Assembly: GCA_030532025.1 (NCBI GenBank)
Contig: JAUNLY010000004.1
Span: 1-36,210, forward strand
Length of the DNA stretch: 36,210 nucleotides
Reading direction: 5' to 3'
Source: Eubacteriales bacterium
GTDB taxonomy: Bacteria; Bacillota; Clostridia; Christensenellales; Aristaeellaceae
Notes under the pieces: generated by a model
Told to the model about the DNA's origin: nothing
What the model saw: only the letters and a program-made list of their open reading frames with translations
The model's database searches: none
Translations under genes and position numbers: made by a program
In this document: positions 16,507 through 24,141 of the stretch, in pieces
Layout: every line of letters begins with the position of its first letter
How positions within the stretch are numbered: position 1 is the stretch's first letter

Positions 16507-17679
16507 TTAAAACTTACGCTTTAGCTGTTCTGCCAAGTCGAGTCTTTCCCAAGGCAGATCCAAGTCGTTTCTGCCAAAATGGCCATAGGTCGCGGTCTGA
16601 CGATAAATAGGTCTTCTAAGGTCGAGTTTCTCTATTATGCCACCAGGGCTTAAGTCTATATTATCCCTTATGTAGCGGGCGATTTTGCCTTCGTCCGCCT
16701 TGCCTGTGCCAAACAAGTCTATGCGGTAGCTTACAGGTTCCGCAACGCCTATTGCATAGGCAAGCGCTACCTCGCACCTTTCGGCAAGACCCGATGCCAC
16801 TATATTTTTAGCTATATAGCGTGCAGCATATGCGGCGGATCTGTCGACTTTTGTCGGATCCTTACCGCTAAAGCAGCCGCCGCCGTGCGGTGCAAAACCA
16901 CCATAGGTATCGACTATAATTTTTCTGCCGGTTAAGCCACTGTCCCCTGCAGGGCCTCCTATTACAAACCTGCCGCTTGGGTTTACATAGTAGCGAGTTT
17001 GTGCATTTAAAAGTTCTTCCGGAAGTATGGGCTTTATTACGTGCTCCATCATCTCTTTTCTTATTTCTTCTTGGCTTATGTCTGCATCGTGCTGGGTTGA
17101 AATAACAACGCTGTCTATGCTTACGGGTTTATAGCCTTCGTAGCTTACTGTAACTTGAGATTTGCCGTCCGGGCGCATCCAGTTAAATTTTCCGCTCTTT
17201 CTTATTTCGTCCATTCTGCGGGTAAGCCTATGCGAATACACTATAGGGGTCGGCATATATTCCGGAGTTTCGTTGCAGGCAAAGCCAAACATCATGCCTT
17301 GGTCTCCGGCACCCAAAATTTGCTTAGCGTCTTTATTATCTCTCGTTTCCTGCGCACGGCTTACACCATCGCTTATATCCGCCGATTGTTCGGTAATTGC
17401 CGTAAGCACCGAGCAAGAATGACCGTCAAATCCCAAGGCGGAATCGTTATAGCCTATGTCAAGCACTACTTTTCTAACAATATCAGGTATAGGTACATAG
17501 GTTTTGGTGCTTATTTCGCCCATAACAAGTATAAGGCCTGTGGTTGTGCAGGTTTCGCATGCGACACGGGCATTTGGGTCATCTTCTAAAATGGCGTCTA
17601 ATATAGCGTCGGACACCTGATCGCACAGCTTATCAGGGTGTCCCATTGTTACGGATTCTGAAGCAAATTGTCTTTTCAT
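16507..17679 (-). CDS. metK: S-adenosylmethionine synthetase
   Basis: A 390-residue cytoplasmic enzyme making S-adenosylmethionine from methionine and ATP. The N-terminus [20 protein letters not shown] holds the catalytic His of [17 protein letters not shown] is the conserved loop, and [21 protein letters not shown] is close to the family [16 protein letters not shown] signature. The length is normal. ATG 17679 follows AGAAAGGA. Expression is controlled by a SAM-I riboswitch in the leader, giving product feedback. It converges on the liv operon, with repeat copy 2 between them, and diverges from the aspartokinase gene, whose pathway leads to methionine. Confidence 0.97.
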   Translation of the reverse strand: MKRQFASESVTMGHPDKLCDQVSDAILDAILEDDPNARVACETCTTTGLILVMGEISTKTYVPIPDIVRKVVLDIGYNDSALGFDGHSCSVLTAITEQSADISDGVSRAQETRDNKDAKQILGAGDQGMMFGFACNETPEYMPTPIVYSHRLTRRMDEIRKSGKFNWMRPDGKSQVTVSYEGYKPVSIDSVVISTQHDADISQEEIRKEMMEHVIKPILPEELLNAQTRYYVNPSGRFVIGGPAGDSGLTGRKIIVDTYGGFAPHGGGCFSGKDPTKVDRSAAYAARYIAKNIVASGLAERCEVALAYAIGVAEPVSYRIDLFGTGKADEGKIARYIRDNIDLSPGGIIEKLDLRRPIYRQTATYGHFGRNDLDLPWERLDLAEQLKRKF

Positions 17680-17717
17680 TTAGTTAGTCCTTTCTTTTAA
17701 GACAGTTTTTTGCATTG

Positions 17718-17743
17718 AAAAAGGCTTATCGCGCAGACAAGCC
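17718..17743 (-). terminator. metK: Expression-platform terminator of the metK riboswitch
   Basis: On the minus strand GGCTTGTC (17743-17736) and GATAAGCC (17730-17723) form an 8-bp stem (one G-U) with a 5-base loop, followed by five U's. Its 5' arm, as CTTGTCTG, can alternatively pair with CAGATAAG at the riboswitch P1 3' strand, giving the antiterminator. The exclusive pairing is the classic off-when-SAM-bound design. Confidence 0.85.
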
Positions 17744-17752
17744 AAAATGTGA

Positions 17753-17843
17753 CTTATCTGTCAGCTTTCGCTGCTGGATTTGGCACCTTGCATAAGCGGT
17801 TGCCGGGGTTCACAGGGCCAGTCCCTCCCCCACTCTTGATAAG
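17753..17843 (-). promoter_or_regulatory. SAM-I (S-box) riboswitch
   Basis: Read on the minus strand the aptamer opens CTTATC-AAGAGTGGGGGAGGG, continues ACTGGCCCTGTGAA and CCCCGGCAACC, then AAGGTGCCAAATCC and CAGC...GCTG, and closes with GACAGATAAG. These are the conserved S-box elements in order: P1 strands, K-turn GAGGGA/GGCCC region, GCAACC core, GGTGCCAA, P4. It lies between the promoter and the terminator of metK, so SAM binding should stop metK transcription. Confidence 0.97.
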
Positions 17844-17862
17844 CGATATTCAATTAGCATAT

Positions 17863-17891
17863 ATCATACTATAAAATAAGTTTCATTTCAA
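17863..17891 (-). promoter_or_regulatory. metK promoter
   Basis: Minus strand: TTGAAA (plus 17886-17891), 17-base spacer, TATGAT (plus 17863-17868). Transcription would start close to the 5' edge of the SAM-I aptamer. Confidence 0.8.
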
Positions 17892-17916
17892 TCCCCCATA
17901 CTTTTTATATGAAAAG

Positions 17917-17945
17917 TTGACAGTGCAGCCCGCAATCATTACAAT
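17917..17945 (+). promoter_or_regulatory. Aspartokinase promoter
   Basis: TTGACA (17917-17922), 17-base spacer, TACAAT (17940-17945). The start site near 17952 lies just before the AAAGGCGG ribosome site, so the leader is short. No lysine or SAM riboswitch fits in it. Confidence 0.85.
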
Positions 17946-17973
17946 ATTTGTCAAACGAAAGGCGGTGGCTTGT

Positions 17974-18873
17974 TTGAAGGTTGCAAAGTTTGGCGGGAGC
18001 TCCCTTGCCGATTCAAAGCAGTTTATTAAGGTCAAAAATATAGTCGAGAGCGATCCGCTCCGCCTTTTTATAGTACCGAGCGCCCCCGGAAAAAGAAACC
18101 CCGAAGATAAAAAAGTGACGGATATGCTTATAGAATGCCACAATATGGCTAAAAAAGGCGAAGATATAAGCAAACTTTTTAATAAAATAAGCGAACGCTT
18201 TATTGAAATAGCCGAAGATCTTAGTATTGGCATAGAACCGCTTTTAAAAGAGCTAAAAATTGTAGAGAAAAACATTCAATCCGACGCTTCCTTAGCATAT
18301 TCAGCAAGCCGTGGCGAATATTTAAACGCCATATTGCTTTCAAAACACTTAGGCTTCCCTTTTGTGGACGCTAAAGACATTATACGCTTCAACCAAGACG
18401 GCAGTTTAAGCCAAAGCGAAACGCAAAATCTTATACAGGAAAAGCTTTTGCCGCTCAAAAAAGGCGTTATTCCCGGCTTTTACGGCTTTGACGATAACGG
18501 CAACTGCCATGTGTTTTCCCGTGGCGGGAGCGATGTAACGGGTGCGCTTATAGCAAGGGGTGTAAACGCCGACATATACGAAAACTGGACAGATGTATGC
18601 GGTTTCCGCACAGCGGACCCACGTATAGTGCCGGACTCCAAGTTTATACAACAGATGACATACAGGGAGCTTAGAGAGCTATCATATATGGGGGCTTCCG
18701 TTTTGCACGAAGATGCCGTGTTTCCTGTTAGAAATGCCGGCATTCCCACCCAAGTGCGCAATACAAACGACCCACTACACCCCGGTACCCTTATAAACTA
18801 CACACCACAGTATGCAGGGCAAGCTCCACTTATTACAGGTATAGCCGGCAAAAGGGTTTCAGCGCCATCATGA
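17974..18873 (+). CDS. lysC: Aspartate kinase, catalytic part (gene interrupted by an apparent frameshift)
   Basis: Phosphorylates aspartate as the first step to lysine, threonine and methionine. I start it at TTG 17974, after AAAGGCGG; the frame upstream only overlaps the promoter. KVAKFGGSSLADSKQF is the aspartokinase N-terminus, SRGGSDVTGALIARG the conserved aspartate/ATP site, and FRTADPRIVPDSK the nucleotide region. After LITGIAGK the expected K-G-F-S-A-I-M-I-E-K continues only in the -1 frame; this frame instead reads RVSAPS and stops at 18873. One extra A in the AAAA run at 18850-18853 would restore a single 438-residue protein, a normal length. Either a genuine deletion, a base-calling error, or two separate coupled cistrons (4-nt ATGA overlap). 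Confidence 0.88.
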   Translation: MKVAKFGGSSLADSKQFIKVKNIVESDPLRLFIVPSAPGKRNPEDKKVTDMLIECHNMAKKGEDISKLFNKISERFIEIAEDLSIGIEPLLKELKIVEKNIQSDASLAYSASRGEYLNAILLSKHLGFPFVDAKDIIRFNQDGSLSQSETQNLIQEKLLPLKKGVIPGFYGFDDNGNCHVFSRGGSDVTGALIARGVNADIYENWTDVCGFRTADPRIVPDSKFIQQMTYRELRELSYMGASVLHEDAVFPVRNAGIPTQVRNTNDPLHPGTLINYTPQYAGQAPLITGIAGKRVSAPS

Positions 18874-19289
18874 TAGAAAAAGTGCGCATGAACGCAGAGC
18901 ACGGCTTTGGTAGAAAGGTGTTGCAGGTGCTCGAAAAATACCGTTTGAATTTTGACCATATGCCAACTGGCATAGACGCCATGAGTATAGTGATACCTAC
19001 AGATAACCTTTTGCCTTACAAAGAGGATATAAGGCGGGATATTCTAAAAGAAACGCAGGCCGACAGCATACACTTTATAGATAACTTAGCAATGGTCGCA
19101 GTAGTCGGCAGCGGAATGTCAAAAAAAATAGGTGTAGCCGCAAGGCTATTCACTGCTCTTGCAGAGCAGGGCATACTTATAAACTCCATCATATTTGCAC
19201 CAAGTGAGTTAAGCCTTATTATAGGTATTAACGAAGATGACCTGCCAAAGACCATACATAGGCTGTATGATTCTTTTATAAGGGATTAA
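18870..19289 (+). CDS. lysC: Aspartate kinase, C-terminal ACT regulatory part
   Basis: A 139-residue frame with tandem ACT-type regulatory domains. MIEKVRMNAEHGFGRKVLQV opens the first, and VGSGMSKKIGVAARLFTALA with GILINSIIFAPSELSLII forms the second, which normally binds lysine or threonine for feedback control. It matches what should follow the catalytic domain of the preceding frame without a gap: the open frame extends upstream to the AAAAGGG at 18850-18856 and reads K-G-F-S-A-I before this ATG. No good ribosome site precedes ATG 18870. Bacillus-type aspartokinases do make a separate beta subunit from an internal in-frame start, but there the frame is continuous. The gene after it begins 2 nt downstream. 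Confidence 0.85.
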   Translation: MIEKVRMNAEHGFGRKVLQVLEKYRLNFDHMPTGIDAMSIVIPTDNLLPYKEDIRRDILKETQADSIHFIDNLAMVAVVGSGMSKKIGVAARLFTALAEQGILINSIIFAPSELSLIIGINEDDLPKTIHRLYDSFIRD

Positions 19290-19291
19290 CT

Positions 19292-20113
19292 ATGTTCCAA
19301 AAAAATATAGCGGGTAAAACCGTTTTATTGAAAGCGGACTGCGATTTTAACTTTTTAAATGAGTTTGACAATGTATTTGCGGTTTACGACGAGCTTACTT
19401 CAGGCAATATTTGTTTCGGCGCCGAAAAAAACGGCAGAAAATATTTTTTAAAATATGCGGGCGCACAGCCTAAAAACTATATAGGAAAACCGGAAAAGGC
19501 TATAGAACGCTTAACAAACGCCGCGGGACTTTATGAGACATTTAAGCATGAGGCCTTGGCGAATTTAGTTTATACACAAGAATTTCCTAAAGGCTTTCTT
19601 ATGGTGTTTGATTTTATATATTCTATACCCATAGGGCCGCTTACCTTATATAAAAAACAAATACACAGCCTTCCCCTGCCTATACGCCTTAAAATGCTTG
19701 ATAATGTGTTTGATTTTTTTAATTCCCTTTCGCATAGGGATTATATCGCTGCAGGTCTTAGCGATTCTAAATTCCTGTTTGACATTAAAAAATCAACACT
19801 AAAATTAAGCAGCATAAACGGCTTTGTTAAAATGCCCTTCCAAAACACAGGCAGGCTTCAAGGTTCTTCTGTTTACTTAGCGCCCGAATGCTACCAAAAC
19901 ACAATGCTTGACGAAAGGGTTACCGTATACTCTATGGGTGTCCTTGCAATGAATGTTTTGGGGGGCGCTTTAACAGGTACTGACGCTAAAGAAAGCTTAT
20001 ACTACATAGCAAAAAAAGCCTTATATGAAGATAGAGCGCTCCGCATACAGAGTACCGAAAAATTCCTAAAATCTTGGCGCAAAGCTGTGCTAAATATTCC
20101 CTTTAACTTATAA
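19292..20113 (+). CDS. Protein-kinase-fold protein, probably a pseudokinase
   Basis: A 273-residue cytosolic protein resembling a clostridial Ser/Thr kinase-like family with an aminoglycoside-phosphotransferase flavour. ICFGAEKNGRKYFLKYAGA gives the nucleotide lobe with its beta-3 Lys, and KAIERLTNAAGLYETFKHEA the helix C region. GSSVYLAPE is the APE-type element and VYSMGVLAMNVLGG the helix F region. In relatives I recall, the catalytic loop reads YIAVDFYDGSIMYD and the metal site CDIDFF. Here the matching segments are YIAAGLSDSKFLFD and SSINGF, so both aspartates appear replaced (by Gly and Asn). An HRD just before is probably accidental. Co-transcribed with the aspartokinase. Function unknown; the loss of activity is inferred from an alignment by eye. 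Confidence 0.6.
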   Translation: MFQKNIAGKTVLLKADCDFNFLNEFDNVFAVYDELTSGNICFGAEKNGRKYFLKYAGAQPKNYIGKPEKAIERLTNAAGLYETFKHEALANLVYTQEFPKGFLMVFDFIYSIPIGPLTLYKKQIHSLPLPIRLKMLDNVFDFFNSLSHRDYIAAGLSDSKFLFDIKKSTLKLSSINGFVKMPFQNTGRLQGSSVYLAPECYQNTMLDERVTVYSMGVLAMNVLGGALTGTDAKESLYYIAKKALYEDRALRIQSTEKFLKSWRKAVLNIPFNL

Positions 20114-20117
20114 TTAA

Positions 20118-21209
20118 TCAGCTTATAACGCCCGCTTTAGCTCGCAAAATACAATCCGGTTTGGCGCCACGCAGGTCGTCCATGTCTGTGCAGGTAATAA
20201 TGGTTTGTGTAGCTTTTAGGCACTGTATAAGCCTTACGCGGCGTATTTCGTCAAGCTCGCTCAAAACATCGTCCAAAAGCAATATGGGTGCTTCCTTGTG
20301 CTTTTTATATAATATGTCCATCTCTGAAAGCCTTAAAGCAAGCGCTGCGGTGCGAATCTGCCCCTGCGAAGCAAAGGACTTCATGTCTTTATCAAGCAGC
20401 AACATGCTTATATCGTCCCTGTGAGGGCCGTATGAGGTGCTCTGCCTGCGTATATCGTCCGCGCGACTTTTGCTCAGCAATTTATACAGGTCTTCTGCAG
20501 GCGATAGACTGTTTTTTAGCTGACTGTCGTACTCTATTGTAAATGTTTCGTTTTTCTTGCCGGATATATTGTTGTACTGTTCTGCTGCAAGGCCGTTTAG
20601 CATTTCTATTGCTTTGCGCCGTCTTTCAACCAAGGGAGCACATTTTAGGCTTAATTGCTCGTCCCAAATATCTAAAACATCAGCTCTTTCTCCCTTGCCT
20701 ACGGTTTTTAAAAGTGCATTGCGCTGTTTTAACACGTTGTTATAGCTTTGAAGAGCAAAAAAATATGCAGGGTCGCTTTTTGAAAGCAGCATATCTATAT
20801 AGCGGCGCCTTAGTTGGGGGCCGCCTTTTATAATATCCAAATCTTCAGGCGCAAACATAACACAGGTTACATAGCCCATCATGTCGCCTATGCGGGGAAC
20901 TATTTTGCCGTTTACATATATAAGCTTTTTACGGCGGTTTTTCTTATAAATACGCACGCCCACTTCGTTTAAACCGTAGCTGCGCATAACCCTTGCATGC
21001 ACGCCGCAGGTTTCAAAATCCGTGCGGATCATATCCCTGTCGTTATTGGTGCGGTGGCTCTTGCCAAGGCAACACAGGTGTATTGCCTCCAAAAGGTTTG
21101 TTTTGCCCGCGCCGTTTTCTCCCATAATTACGGTAATGCCATTATGCGGCGTAAACGAAAGCTGATGGTAGTTCCTAAAATCATGCAGGCGCAATTGTGT
21201 AAGCAGCAT
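20118..21209 (-). CDS. recF: DNA replication and repair protein RecF
   Basis: A 363-residue SMC-like ATPase that helps load RecA at single-strand gaps (RecFOR pathway). LTQLRLHDFRNY opens the protein, Walker A is IMGENGAGKTNLLEAI, the signature is FASQGQIRTAALALRLSEM, and Walker B is PILLLDDVLSELD. Full length. Its ATG directly follows the TAG of rlmH, so translation is probably coupled. recF usually sits with dnaA, dnaN and gyrB; none of those is here. It ends 4 nt from the convergent kinase-like gene, with no terminator between. Confidence 0.96.
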   Translation of the reverse strand: MLLTQLRLHDFRNYHQLSFTPHNGITVIMGENGAGKTNLLEAIHLCCLGKSHRTNNDRDMIRTDFETCGVHARVMRSYGLNEVGVRIYKKNRRKKLIYVNGKIVPRIGDMMGYVTCVMFAPEDLDIIKGGPQLRRRYIDMLLSKSDPAYFFALQSYNNVLKQRNALLKTVGKGERADVLDIWDEQLSLKCAPLVERRRKAIEMLNGLAAEQYNNISGKKNETFTIEYDSQLKNSLSPAEDLYKLLSKSRADDIRRQSTSYGPHRDDISMLLLDKDMKSFASQGQIRTAALALRLSEMDILYKKHKEAPILLLDDVLSELDEIRRVRLIQCLKATQTIITCTDMDDLRGAKPDCILRAKAGVIS

Positions 21210-21686
21210 CTATTTATGATACCTTTCGTTTGCGTTGATTTTGCATGCACGGTAAAGCTGTTCTAAAAGTATTACACGCATCAGCTGATGTGGGAATGTA
21301 AAACTCGAAAAAGACAGCTCCCTATTGGCTCTTGATAATACGTTTTCCGCTAAACCGTTTGAGCCCCCTATTAAAAACACAATACGTCTTGAACTGTCAA
21401 GCGCCTTTTTAATGCGCTCTGCAAAGCTTTCGCTTGAAAGCTCCTCCCCCTTTATTGCAAGGGCTATTACAAAATCGTCTGGAGTTATTTTGGATAAAAG
21501 CCTTTCTCCCTCTATTTGCTTTGTCCTTTCAATTTGCGCAGGGCTTGCGTTTTTGGGTTCCGGCTCGTCCTTTATTTCTATAACTTCTACTTTAGTAAAG
21601 CGGGAAATTCTTTTTAAATATTCTTTTATTGCGTCGTTAAAATACTTTTCTTTTATTTTACCGACAGATAAAACAATTATACTCAT
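21210..21686 (-). CDS. rlmH: 23S rRNA (pseudouridine-1915) N3-methyltransferase RlmH
   Basis: A 158-residue SPOUT-class methyltransferase that methylates pseudouridine 1915 in helix 69 of 23S rRNA on the 70S ribosome. The N-terminal VLSVGKIKEKYFNDAIKEYL, the SAM-site FLIGGSNGL, and the C-terminal FTFPHQLMRVILLEQLYRAC are the full family pattern, and the length is typical. ATG 21686 overlaps the upstream phosphatase stop by 4 nt. In several Firmicutes rlmH lies near the replication origin. Confidence 0.96.
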   Translation of the reverse strand: MSIIVLSVGKIKEKYFNDAIKEYLKRISRFTKVEVIEIKDEPEPKNASPAQIERTKQIEGERLLSKITPDDFVIALAIKGEELSSESFAERIKKALDSSRRIVFLIGGSNGLAENVLSRANRELSFSSFTFPHQLMRVILLEQLYRACKINANERYHK

Positions 21687-22327
21687 AGCAATTTATATAG
21701 CTGTGGCGCATCTTTAAGGCTCGATATAAAACCGTGCGAAAAGGCCGCGTATTCTTCCGAATATGGCAATAAATCCGGCACCATATAGGTTTTCATTTGG
21801 GCTGTGTATGCCGCTTTAAGCCCTGCCGTGGAATCCTCAAACACAAGGCAATGTTCCGGCAATACGCCTAATTTTTCGGCGGTCAATAAGTACATATCGG
21901 GCGCGGGTTTGGATTTTGCACCGTCGTCTCCTGAAACTATTGCATCAAAAAGCCCTGTAAAGCCCGACAGCCTTAAATACCTATCTATTCTGTCTTTAGA
22001 GTTTGATGAGCACAGCGCACATAATATATTGCAATCTTTAGCCATTGTTATGGCTTCCTTTGCATAGGGTTTTAAAGGTACGCTGCATTTTGTCGCACCG
22101 TCTAAATATTCCGCATAATCTAAATTAAATTTATCTATATCAAGCCCGGGCAAAAGGTCTTTAAGTATTTTTAAAGAGCGCTCCGCAGTTTGCCCAAGCG
22201 TGCTTAGAGATTCTTTATAAGTCATAACAAAGCCCTGACGCTTTGCGGCTTCTATGTTGGCGTTAACGCCTATTGGCTCGGTGTCAAAAAGCACACCGTC
22301 CATATCGAATATAACTGCCTTAAGCAT
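21683..22327 (-). CDS. HAD phosphatase, beta-phosphoglucomutase-like
   Basis: A 214-residue HAD hydrolase of subfamily IA with the small helical cap. Motif I is IFDMDGVLFDTEPIGVNANI, motif II lies in LCALCSSNS, the motif III Lys in KSKPAPDMYLLTAEKLG, and motif IV in VFEDSTAGLKAAYTA. These are seen in beta-phosphoglucomutase-like phosphatases and mutases; the substrate is not evident. ATG 22327 is preceded by AAGGAGCG, which lies within the end of the gph-like gene (8-nt overlap). Part of the four-gene minus operon gph-HAD-rlmH-recF. Confidence 0.9.
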   Translation of the reverse strand: MLKAVIFDMDGVLFDTEPIGVNANIEAAKRQGFVMTYKESLSTLGQTAERSLKILKDLLPGLDIDKFNLDYAEYLDGATKCSVPLKPYAKEAITMAKDCNILCALCSSNSKDRIDRYLRLSGFTGLFDAIVSGDDGAKSKPAPDMYLLTAEKLGVLPEHCLVFEDSTAGLKAAYTAQMKTYMVPDLLPYSEEYAAFSHGFISSLKDAPQLYKLL

Positions 22328-22982
22328 TATTCGCTCCTTTTAAAATAATGTTTACAGCTTCATTGGGTGTGTCTACAAAAAAATTCGGGTTTTCTGTAAT
22401 TAGCATGTCTTTATCCTGAAAACCCCATGTTACCGCAATGCTTACGGCACCTATATTGCGGGCGCATTGCATGTCCGTCTTGGTGTCGCCCAAGTAGTAT
22501 AGCTCAACACCTTCTTCTAAGCCCATGGTTTTAAGAATATTTTTTGCAAGTGCAGGATCCGGCTTTGGAGGGAAACCATCCACACGGCCTTGGATTTTAT
22601 CAAAATATTTGTCTTTAAAATAATAGCTTATAACATCCTGCGCGTCGCTGTTGTCCTTATTTGTATAGACAATAAGTATACAACCGGCTTTTTTAAGCTC
22701 GTCAAGCATTTCTATAATTCCATTATAGGGCTTTGTGTAAATGCGGCTGTTTTGTGCATAGTCTTCTCTGTATAGATTATATAGCTCGTCAAAATGCTCT
22801 GTATTACCGCCTAAGGCTTTTTCTGCAAGCACCTTTGAACCGTTGCCCGTAAAGAGCTTATAGGCTTCAACGGGGTGGCTTTTTAAGCCGATTTTATTTA
22901 ACGCACGGTTCATACTGTTTGCAATGTCCGGCAGAGTGTTTAACAGTGTGCCGTCCAAATCAAAAAAGACTACTTTTTTCAT
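22320..22982 (-). CDS. HAD phosphatase, phosphoglycolate phosphatase-like
   Basis: A 220-residue HAD hydrolase. VFFDLDGTLLNTLPDIANSM is the Gph-type motif I, ILIVYTNKDNS motif II, FPPKPDPALAKNIL carries the motif III Lys, and YLGDTKTDMQCARN motif IV. Close relatives act as phosphoglycolate phosphatase or pyrophosphatase PpaX; the exact substrate cannot be set. I chose ATG 22982, 3 nt after a GGGAGGT site; an in-frame TTG at 22994 would place the site inside the gene. First gene of its operon, with its own promoter. Confidence 0.88.
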   Translation of the reverse strand: MKKVVFFDLDGTLLNTLPDIANSMNRALNKIGLKSHPVEAYKLFTGNGSKVLAEKALGGNTEHFDELYNLYREDYAQNSRIYTKPYNGIIEMLDELKKAGCILIVYTNKDNSDAQDVISYYFKDKYFDKIQGRVDGFPPKPDPALAKNILKTMGLEEGVELYYLGDTKTDMQCARNIGAVSIAVTWGFQDKDMLITENPNFFVDTPNEAVNIILKGANNA

Positions 22983-23006
22983 AATACCTCCCAAGGTTTT
23001 CGCCTA

Positions 23007-23068
23007 ATTCTACCACGCTTTATAAAAGCGTTCAACTTGTTGACACATACGAAGTACATAAGTATACT
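23007..23068. promoter_or_regulatory. Back-to-back divergent promoters with a 17-bp palindrome
   Basis: Minus: TTGAAC (plus 23030-23035), 17-base spacer, TAGAAT (plus 23007-23012), driving the gph-like operon. Plus: TTGACA (23040-23045), 17-base spacer, TATACT (23063-23068), driving the VanY gene. The two -35 boxes are 4 bp apart. In the minus spacer lies ACGCTTT-ATA-AAAGCGT (23015-23031), a perfect dyad and possible operator. Confidence 0.75.
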
Positions 23069-23094
23069 TTCAATTGAACTTATAAGGAGGAACC

Positions 23095-24141
23095 ATGAAA
23101 AACAAACAGATAAGCCTGTTTTCAAGCATAATAATATTTTTAATTGTGATAAGCCTTGCCGTGGGCGCCATGTTTTTAATGTCCGCCCAAAAAACAGACG
23201 AGGAATATACATATTTAAGCAGCATTACCCCAACGCCAAGCATCGCTCCGCCCATGCTTTATGCTGAGGCGACAGAAGCGCTTCTGCGCATGGGTTCTAT
23301 AAGCACCGAAGTTAAGGACTTACAACAGAAATTAAAAGATTTAGGCTTTTATGATGGCGAAATAGACGGGCAGTTTGGCAGTGCCACAAAAGAATCCGTA
23401 AAGCTTTTCCAAAAGCAACACAACCTTACCGCAGACGGCATTGCGGGTAGCTCCACATTAGCCATGCTATACGGAGATGATGCACATAAAATTGTTGTAA
23501 CACCGGTACCTGTACTGCCTGATGTAGCAAATCTGCCCGTGCTAATAAACCGCACGCACCCATTTAAGGAAGAATATACGCCTAAAGACTTGGTTGAAAT
23601 AAGGTCTATATTGGACGAAGATACCATAATAATAAAAGAAAATGGCGAAAAAGCCAGCAAAGAGGCTGTTTTGGCGCTTGGACAGATGATTAAAGCCGCA
23701 CAACTTCAGGGCATTAAGCCTTGGCAAGTTAGCGAAGGCTACCGCACATTAGAAGAACAACAGAATCTTTTTGATAAGCGTATGCAGCAGTATATAAGCG
23801 GCGAAGCAACGGGCGAACAGCTAAGCGCAGAGCAAGCTGAAAAAGCCACTTCAAGGGAAGTGGCACCGGTTGGCACAAGCGAACACCACAGCGGCTTGGC
23901 ATTCGATATTACCGTTCCCGGATTTTCTTTTGGGGATACGGAGCAAGCCAAATGGCTCGCCAAAAACTGCTGGGAATACGGCTTTATACTGCGCTACCCC
24001 TTAGGCAAGGAAGATATTACAGGCTTTAAACACGAGCCTTGGCATATACGCTATGTAGGAAAAATTCACAGCATATACATGCGCGATGCAGATATTACGC
24101 TTGAAGAATATATCAGCGTACAGGAGCAAAGCGGCGTATAA
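23095..24141 (+). CDS. Membrane-anchored D-Ala-D-Ala carboxypeptidase (VanY type) with peptidoglycan-binding domain
   Basis: A 348-residue wall enzyme that should trim the terminal D-Ala from peptidoglycan stems outside the membrane. A membrane anchor covers residues ~7-30. A PG_binding_1 domain follows (~60-120: EVKDLQQKLKDLGFYDGEID, QFGSATKESVKLFQKQH, ADGIAGSSTL), then the VanY/DD-peptidase domain with SEGYRTLEEQQNLFD, the zinc-site segment GTSEHHSGLAFDI and EPWHIRYVG. Nothing else points to glycopeptide resistance (no vanHAX or vanS), so a housekeeping role in wall maturation is more likely. ATG 23095 follows AAGGAGG. Its last 29 bases overlap the 3' end of the convergent hemZ. Confidence 0.93.
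   Translation: MKNKQISLFSSIIIFLIVISLAVGAMFLMSAQKTDEEYTYLSSITPTPSIAPPMLYAEATEALLRMGSISTEVKDLQQKLKDLGFYDGEIDGQFGSATKESVKLFQKQHNLTADGIAGSSTLAMLYGDDAHKIVVTPVPVLPDVANLPVLINRTHPFKEEYTPKDLVEIRSILDEDTIIIKENGEKASKEAVLALGQMIKAAQLQGIKPWQVSEGYRTLEEQQNLFDKRMQQYISGEATGEQLSAEQAEKATSREVAPVGTSEHHSGLAFDITVPGFSFGDTEQAKWLAKNCWEYGFILRYPLGKEDITGFKHEPWHIRYVGKIHSIYMRDADITLEEYISVQEQSGV

Noticed and set aside
19733-19741. HRD triplet as the catalytic loop of the kinase-like protein
   Set aside because: Aligning the following YIAAGLSDSKFLFD with YIAVDFYDGSIMYD of relatives places the true catalytic position further on, so this HRD seems accidental.
23095-24141. Vancomycin-resistance operon
   Set aside because: A VanY-type domain alone is common in wall metabolism; no vanH, vanA-type ligase, vanX or VanRS gene adjoins it.
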